DNA from: Nitrospirota bacterium | GTDB taxonomy: Bacteria > JACPQY01 | Length of the DNA: 44,882 bases | Assembly: GCA_016190245.1 (NCBI GenBank) | Contig: JACPQY010000024.1 | Span: forward strand, 185,620-230,501 | Direction of reading: 5' to 3' | In this document: positions 42,012 to 44,882 of the stretch, in pieces | How the letters are laid out: each line of letters begins with the position of its first letter | Numbering within the stretch: position 1 is the stretch's first letter | Program-made: the position numbers and the translations under genes | The notes under the pieces: model-generated | What the model saw: the letters and a program-made list of their open reading frames with translations, nothing else | What the model was told of the DNA's origin: nothing | Database searches by the model: none

Positions 42012-42182
42012 ATGAAGAACGGGAAGGCCAAGCGTAGGAGAATCCCCCGCTACGGGCGCACCTACAAGGAATCTCTCGCCATCAAGCGGATGTTGGACAA
42101 GCTCCCCGTGGTCCGGTACCGCACGTGGAAGGAAGCCTTCACGCCGGAGGAATACAAGCTCTGGCGCAAGACCGCCCGGTAG
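42012..42182 (+). CDS. Small basic protein, possible antitoxin
   Basis: 56 residues (MKNGKAKRRRIPRYGRTYKE ... RTWKEAFTPEEYKLWRKTAR), very basic in its first third and helical afterwards. It follows a strong promoter by 6 nt and is 18 bp upstream of the RelE-like gene, in the antitoxin position. It resembles no family that I know, so the antitoxin role rests on context alone. Confidence 0.6.
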   Translation: MKNGKAKRRRIPRYGRTYKESLAIKRMLDKLPVVRYRTWKEAFTPEEYKLWRKTAR

Positions 42183-42200
42183 GTCTCGCCCTTTCCTCGC

Positions 42201-42482
42201 GTGTTCACGGTTCGGTCTGAAGTAGTCATCCCATCTGCAATCCTTCAAGTCGTGGATGGTTGGGACAAGAACGCCAAGTCCCGTTTCATCAAGGCGTGTC
42301 GGCTCGCGTCCGTCGATCTGTCTCACCCCTCTCTGCACACCAAGAAGGTCGTCCTTCCCGATGGCTCCCCCGCCATCCGATGCCGGATTGATGACTTTCA
42401 TCGAATCCACTTCAACCCGCCCACCGGTGGCCAATTGAGAATCCGGGAAGTCGGCGGCCACCGCTTGGAAGGGATCGGGTAG
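42201..42482 (+). CDS. RelE-like toxin candidate
   Basis: 93 residues from GTG 42201. The middle and C-terminus (SHPSLHTKKVVLPDGSPAIR, DDFHRIHFNPPT, LRIREVGGHRLEGIG) resemble the RelE/ParE fold, where a basic residue and an Arg in the central strand act on ribosome-bound mRNA. The order with a small upstream protein fits a type II module. If correct, the upstream partner is of an undescribed type. The stop is followed 1 bp later by a 28-bp direct repeat. Confidence 0.6.
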   Translation: MFTVRSEVVIPSAILQVVDGWDKNAKSRFIKACRLASVDLSHPSLHTKKVVLPDGSPAIRCRIDDFHRIHFNPPTGGQLRIREVGGHRLEGIG

Positions 42483-42483
42483 A

Positions 42484-42511
42484 CCCTCACTGCATCTCCG
42501 GCGAGAGAAAC
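42484..42511 (+). repeat. 28-bp direct repeat, left copy
   Basis: CCCTCACTGCATCTCCGGCG with 8 more bases, identical to 43925-43952. Contains a small TCTC/GAGA hairpin. It begins 1 bp after the RelE-like stop codon. Confidence 0.85.
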
Positions 42512-42655
42512 GCCTACCTTCGTACCGCCCCTTTCACCGTGGAATATGGGGATCGCCATGTGTCAGCCAAGGTGTTACCCACGGCCACGTCATGTTCCAC
42601 GATAACTACGTAGGAACAACAGGCAATCTTGGGAATGAGAATCTGGACCCAATCC

Positions 42656-42724
42656 GTCACCCCCGCGAAGGCGGGGGTCCAGTGAAATCAAGATGTTCTG
42701 GATTCCCGCTTTCGCGGGAATGAC
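42656..42724. repeat. Paired palindromic repeat (REP-like)
   Basis: Two hairpin halves, 42656-42682 and 42698-42724, related as an inverted repeat of 27 bp with five compensated differences (for example CCCCCGC-GAAG-GCGGGGG against TTCCCGC-TTTC-GCGGGAA). The core GCGAA(A/G)GCGGG is the common form of mobile palindromic repeats in many genomes. Around it, 42512-42771 has no gene, only AGGTGTTACC twice (42570 and 42754). Confidence 0.75.
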
Positions 42725-42771
42725 ATTTCTGCCCTGACTTTGACGTGACCTTGAGGTGTTACCAAGTCTCA

Positions 42772-42800
42772 TTGACAACATGCCGAGTCCATCGCACAAT
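42772..42800 (+). promoter_or_regulatory. Promoter of the cargo lipoprotein
   Basis: TTGACA (42772-42777), 17-nt spacer, CACAAT (42795-42800), 7 nt, ATG 42808. The -35 box is the consensus and the transcript should be leaderless. Confidence 0.65.
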
Positions 42801-42807
42801 CGGTTCG

Positions 42808-43506
42808 ATGGGCAGGGGAAGCATCTATCATCAATGGGCACTCTCCTCGGTCAGAACTGTTCTTGTGGGCACCTTGTTCATGGCCTGCGCCACCCCGTAC
42901 CAAGCGATGGGGTGGACAGGGGGGTACGACAATGTTCAGGTCAAACCGGACGTATTTTTTGTGGAGGTTAAGGGCAATGGGTATGCCGGTCGGACAACTC
43001 TGATTGGGTATTTCCATAGGCGCGCCAAGGCACTGTGTGACGCGGCAGGTTTCGCCGACTACATTGTGACTTCTGAAGAACACGGCACATCCCACCAGAG
43101 CATCAATCTTCCCAACACGTACACGGGTACCACCCACGGTCAGAAGATTGGAGACAGCTACCAAGGGCACACAACGGTACGCCAAGCAGGGGGCGGTTCC
43201 ATTTCCATTGCAAAGCACGATGTGAGCGGATACATCCGATGCACGGGGGCAGTCAAGATATCCTCTCCCCCCGAAAAAGCCGAGCCCTCTTCGTCCGATG
43301 ACCGTCATGTGCCATCCCGGCCGGAACACGAGGCCACTCAGGATGCCGGGATATCTCATCCGGAAAAGTCCCCGGCCAAATTCTGTGTAAGTTTCGCAAA
43401 GGAGGGCGCGGCAGAATCCGCCTGTTTTCCTTCGATGGCCGAGTGCCAGAGACATCAAGAATCCCTGCCAACTATTATCGTTGAGTGTGGGCCAGTCACG
43501 GACTGA
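42808..43506 (+). CDS. Lipoprotein of the CC0125/CC1285 type
   Basis: 232 residues. Signal with lipobox LFMAC, then ATPYQAMGWTGGYDNVQVKP and VFFVEVKGNGYAGRTTLIGY, which match the conserved part of CC0125/CC1285-like lipoproteins of unknown function. The C-terminal half is Ser/Pro/Glu-rich with a Cys-containing end (CVSFAKEGAAESACF ... ECGPVTD). It is cargo in the element, lying between the 28-bp direct repeats. Confidence 0.78.
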   Translation: MGRGSIYHQWALSSVRTVLVGTLFMACATPYQAMGWTGGYDNVQVKPDVFFVEVKGNGYAGRTTLIGYFHRRAKALCDAAGFADYIVTSEEHGTSHQSINLPNTYTGTTHGQKIGDSYQGHTTVRQAGGGSISIAKHDVSGYIRCTGAVKISSPPEKAEPSSSDDRHVPSRPEHEATQDAGISHPEKSPAKFCVSFAKEGAAESACFPSMAECQRHQESLPTIIVECGPVTD

Positions 43507-43596
43507 CCCGCTCGATCACTCGCCACATTTTCCTGGAGCCAATCCAGCGATGTGAGCGGCATCATTCGTACCGTTGTCCCTTCGGGTGTTCATGGG

Positions 43597-43625
43597 TTGT
43601 ACCGGATCATGGCAGGTGGTAGCGT
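43597..43625 (+). promoter_or_regulatory. Promoter of the small membrane protein pair
   Basis: TTGTAC (43597-43602), 17-nt spacer, TAGCGT (43620-43625) with upstream TGG (extended -10), then 6 nt to the ATG. Confidence 0.5.
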
Positions 43626-43631
43626 CCGGTC

Positions 43632-43820
43632 ATGCGATGGGATCACGGACGCCGCTCCCGGATTGCCGGTATTCTTGAGAAGGTCGGCATCACGGCCCTG
43701 ATTGCCGGAGTCGGCGATGTGGTCGTCACCCGTCAAGTCTCCCCGGTCCTCGATGCGGCAAGCATCGTTCTGGGGTTGATCGCCCTAACCGTATCGGTTA
43801 TCATCTCTTTCGATGAGTAG
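43632..43820 (+). CDS. Small two-helix membrane protein
   Basis: 62 residues, basic N-terminus (MRWDHGRRSRIAGILEKVG) and two hydrophobic segments (GITALIAGVGDVVVT and DAASIVLGLIALTVSVIIS). Overlaps the next reading frame by 8 bp. Holin, small toxin and transporter accessory proteins share this layout; none can be preferred. Confidence 0.6.
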   Translation: MRWDHGRRSRIAGILEKVGITALIAGVGDVVVTRQVSPVLDAASIVLGLIALTVSVIISFDE

Positions 43821-43917
43821 CGCCACGGCGGTTTTCATCCTGTTCCTTGCCGGAGTCCTTGGCCTCTCCGTGTGGGGGCTGACTTCGCTCCGGCATTCAT
43901 CGCGCAAGGCTCAATAG
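43813..43917 (+). CDS. Tiny single-pass membrane protein
   Basis: 34 residues with one membrane helix (AVFILFLAGVLGLSVWGLTS) and a basic end (RHSSRKAQ). Its ATG lies within the end of the 62-residue gene, so the two are coupled. The right 28-bp direct repeat starts 8 bp later. Confidence 0.5.
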   Translation: MSSATAVFILFLAGVLGLSVWGLTSLRHSSRKAQ

Positions 43918-43924
43918 CTTTTCC

Positions 43925-43952
43925 CCCTCACTGCATCTCCGGCGAGAGAAAC
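43925..43952 (+). repeat. 28-bp direct repeat, right copy
   Basis: Identical to 42484-42511, in the same orientation, 1,441 bp away. It lies 7 bp after the end of the tiny membrane protein gene. Confidence 0.85.
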
Positions 43953-43984
43953 ACCCGCCCGAAGATCGTCACTCACGCGCACAT

Positions 43985-44404
43985 TCACTGCGTTACCCCG
44001 ATCACCCGCCGGACAAGGGCCGGGGCCGCCGGAGGGTGACAGGTAGCGCACACAGGAACCCCGTGGATGCTCACCCAGAAGGTAGACCCCCCGCAAGCCC
44101 AGCAGGGACGGGAAGAATCCGCCTTTCCGCCAAGCTCTGGATGTGTAGTGGTTGGCGGTTTGGCGGAAAGGGTGCACTTAGACCCTAAGTCATTGTAATT
44201 ACGCTGGAATACTTCCGCCAAGCCATTCCGCCAAGGGGCAGCGGAATTCGGGGGCTTGGCGGAAGCGTCCACGATGGCGGAATGGATCGTTTTCAGCCGT
44301 TCCAAGTAGGCAAGGGTGCGGTCGGAGGGCTTCCCCTCCCGGCGCAAGCGTTCAAGGTATTCCTCCCCTCGGCGGATCGTCTCGGACAGAGTTTCCGGTG
44401 TCAT
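43985..44404 (-). CDS. Zinc-ribbon protein, replication-associated
   Basis: 139 residues. A helical N-terminus (SETIRRGEEYLERLRREGKP), a middle rich in SAKPP repeats, and a C-terminal four-cysteine ribbon (CWACGGSTFWVSIHGVPVCATC). ATG 44404 lies 3 bp after the stop of the RepA-like helicase, so it is coupled to it. The DNA in its middle carries the TTCCGCCAA cluster. A role in element replication is inferred from these two facts. Confidence 0.65.
   Translation of the reverse strand: MTPETLSETIRRGEEYLERLRREGKPSDRTLAYLERLKTIHSAIVDASAKPPNSAAPWRNGLAEVFQRNYNDLGSKCTLSAKPPTTTHPELGGKADSSRPCWACGGSTFWVSIHGVPVCATCHPPAAPALVRRVIGVTQ
44125..44282. repeat. Iteron-like cluster of TTCCGCCAA
   Basis: Exact 9-mer TTCCGCCAA at 44125, 44213 and 44226, and its complement TTGGCGGAA at 44160 and 44256. 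Near copies are TTGGCGGTT (44152) and ATGGCGGAA (44274). The gap 44169-44212 is AT-richer and holds CTTAG-ACC-CTAAG. The unit is read in several frames by the overlapping gene (LAE, WRN, LGGK, SAK), so the repetition is at DNA level. Confidence 0.75.
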
Positions 44405-44407
44405 CTC

Positions 44408-44882
44408 TCAAAAGGGTGGTTTTCCATCGGTCCACGATTCCTTGAACTCACCCACCGGCAGGGCTACCGGGTCAACACCTCCGACCGCATAGACTCCCCG
44501 CGATACCCGTTTGACCCCGGCTGGTTGACCCGCCAGTACCCGTTGAATCGTCCGTTCCGCGAAGTTCTTCAACCCCGCACACGAAAGGATCTCGCTCGTC
44601 TTGTAGATTCCGGGCCGAAGGGACCCAATCGCCGCACCGCAAGCCGTGTCCGTATTCGCCGTCTCCCAGCCGTCCGGGTCTTGGCACAGTTCAAAGCGAT
44701 CCTCACCGGCAAGGTGAAAAGTGAGGGGGGGAAAGTGCGTCCCGAAGAAACGATTTTTCGCCACGCACAATCGACGGATGCCGTCATCCTGGCTGCTCGC
44801 CCCCTCCCGGCGCTCCAAGTTCAGAAGAATGGGGGCGGAAGACGGTGAAGCCGAATCCCCTCGACCCCGTAGAGCCGGGTTC
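44408..44882 (-). CDS. RepA-like AAA helicase (C-terminal part)
   Basis: 157 residues of an open frame continuing past the window edge. PILLNLERREGASSQDDGIR and RLCVAKNRFFGTHFPPLTFH resemble the end of the RecA-like core of RepA/AAA_25 replicative helicases of plasmids and satellites, followed by a winged-helix-like tail (YKTSEILSCAGLKNFAERTI). Walker motifs would be outside the window. A start at TTG 44818 is rejected because homology continues upstream. Confidence 0.72.
   Translation of the reverse strand, partial: NPALRGRGDSASPSSAPILLNLERREGASSQDDGIRRLCVAKNRFFGTHFPPLTFHLAGEDRFELCQDPDGWETANTDTACGAAIGSLRPGIYKTSEILSCAGLKNFAERTIQRVLAGQPAGVKRVSRGVYAVGGVDPVALPVGEFKESWTDGKPPF

Larger units (their letters stand above)
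39609..44882 (+). mobile_element. Integrated mobile element at tRNA-Gly (left end; right end outside window)
   Basis: The tRNA gene, a tyrosine integrase pointing towards it, an RHH regulator, an Hjc-like nuclease, a probable toxin pair, cargo, a zinc-ribbon protein, an iteron-like cluster and a RepA-like helicase follow in order. The cargo has no resemblance to the core genes. The right attachment repeat is not visible, so the boundary at 44882 is only the window end. Confidence 0.8.

Noticed and set aside
44125-44282. Reading the TTCCGCCAA cluster as a CRISPR array
   Set aside because: The unit is only 9 bp, occurs in both orientations and has uneven gaps (13-53 bp); no cas genes are present.

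Overview
The window is a high-GC (roughly 65%) bacterial chromosome segment with a dense, mostly operon-organised core (1 to about 39,600) and the start of an integrated mobile element (about 39,609 to the right edge). Several lipoproteins with clear lipoboxes, a prolipoprotein diacylglyceryl transferase (lgt), a complete System I cytochrome c maturation operon, an FHA protein, HD-GYP and PilZ proteins and large secreted alpha/beta-hydrolase-like lipoproteins with Ca-binding DxNGDG repeats point to a Gram-negative, probably uncultivated lineage of deltaproteobacterial type. That placement is inference; no rRNA gene is present to settle it.

Layout. 1-7,300: the end of an AtoE-type fatty acid transporter, a DUF4143 ATPase, an XRE regulator, an FN3 lipoprotein, a tail-fibre-like exported protein with an FHA protein, a MazEF-type toxin-antitoxin pair and a methyltransferase. 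7,478-10,414: korAB (2-oxoacid:ferredoxin oxidoreductase). 10,457-13,500: an HD-GYP protein and a Wzc/CapB-like chain-length and tyrosine-kinase protein. 13,811-16,009: a lipoprotein and an ECF sigma/ZAS anti-sigma operon. 16,309-24,897: four alpha/beta-hydrolase-type proteins (one frameshifted), a DUF5618 protein and a secreted lipoprotein. 24,982-33,573: lgt-ccmABCDEFGH plus a CcmI-like protein, an unknown secreted protein and a PilZ protein, apparently one transcription unit. 33,796-35,640: a short-chain dehydrogenase and an aldo/keto reductase. 35,927-39,389: a HAD hydrolase, then ribAB-ribH-nusB and a lone M17-N-domain protein.

39,609-44,882: tRNA-Gly(GCC) followed by a tyrosine integrase, a ribbon-helix-helix protein, an Hjc-like nuclease, a probable new RelE-type pair, a cargo segment between 28-bp direct repeats (lipoprotein and two tiny membrane proteins), a zinc-ribbon protein and the C-terminus of a RepA-like AAA helicase. 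Five exact copies of a 9-mer, in both orientations, lie inside the zinc-ribbon gene and look like an iteron-type origin.

Two features recur. (1) Many operon-first genes have a sigma70-like -10 box ending only 6-9 nt before the start codon, often with a -35 box 17 nt further upstream, which predicts leaderless mRNAs. (2) Poly-C/G runs of 8-11 sit at sensitive places: in the spacers of two promoters, at the sigma/anti-sigma junction, and at two apparent frameshifts (korB and a DUF3089 gene). These may be contingency tracts or assembly errors; composition alone predicts a few such runs, so position rather than number is the argument.
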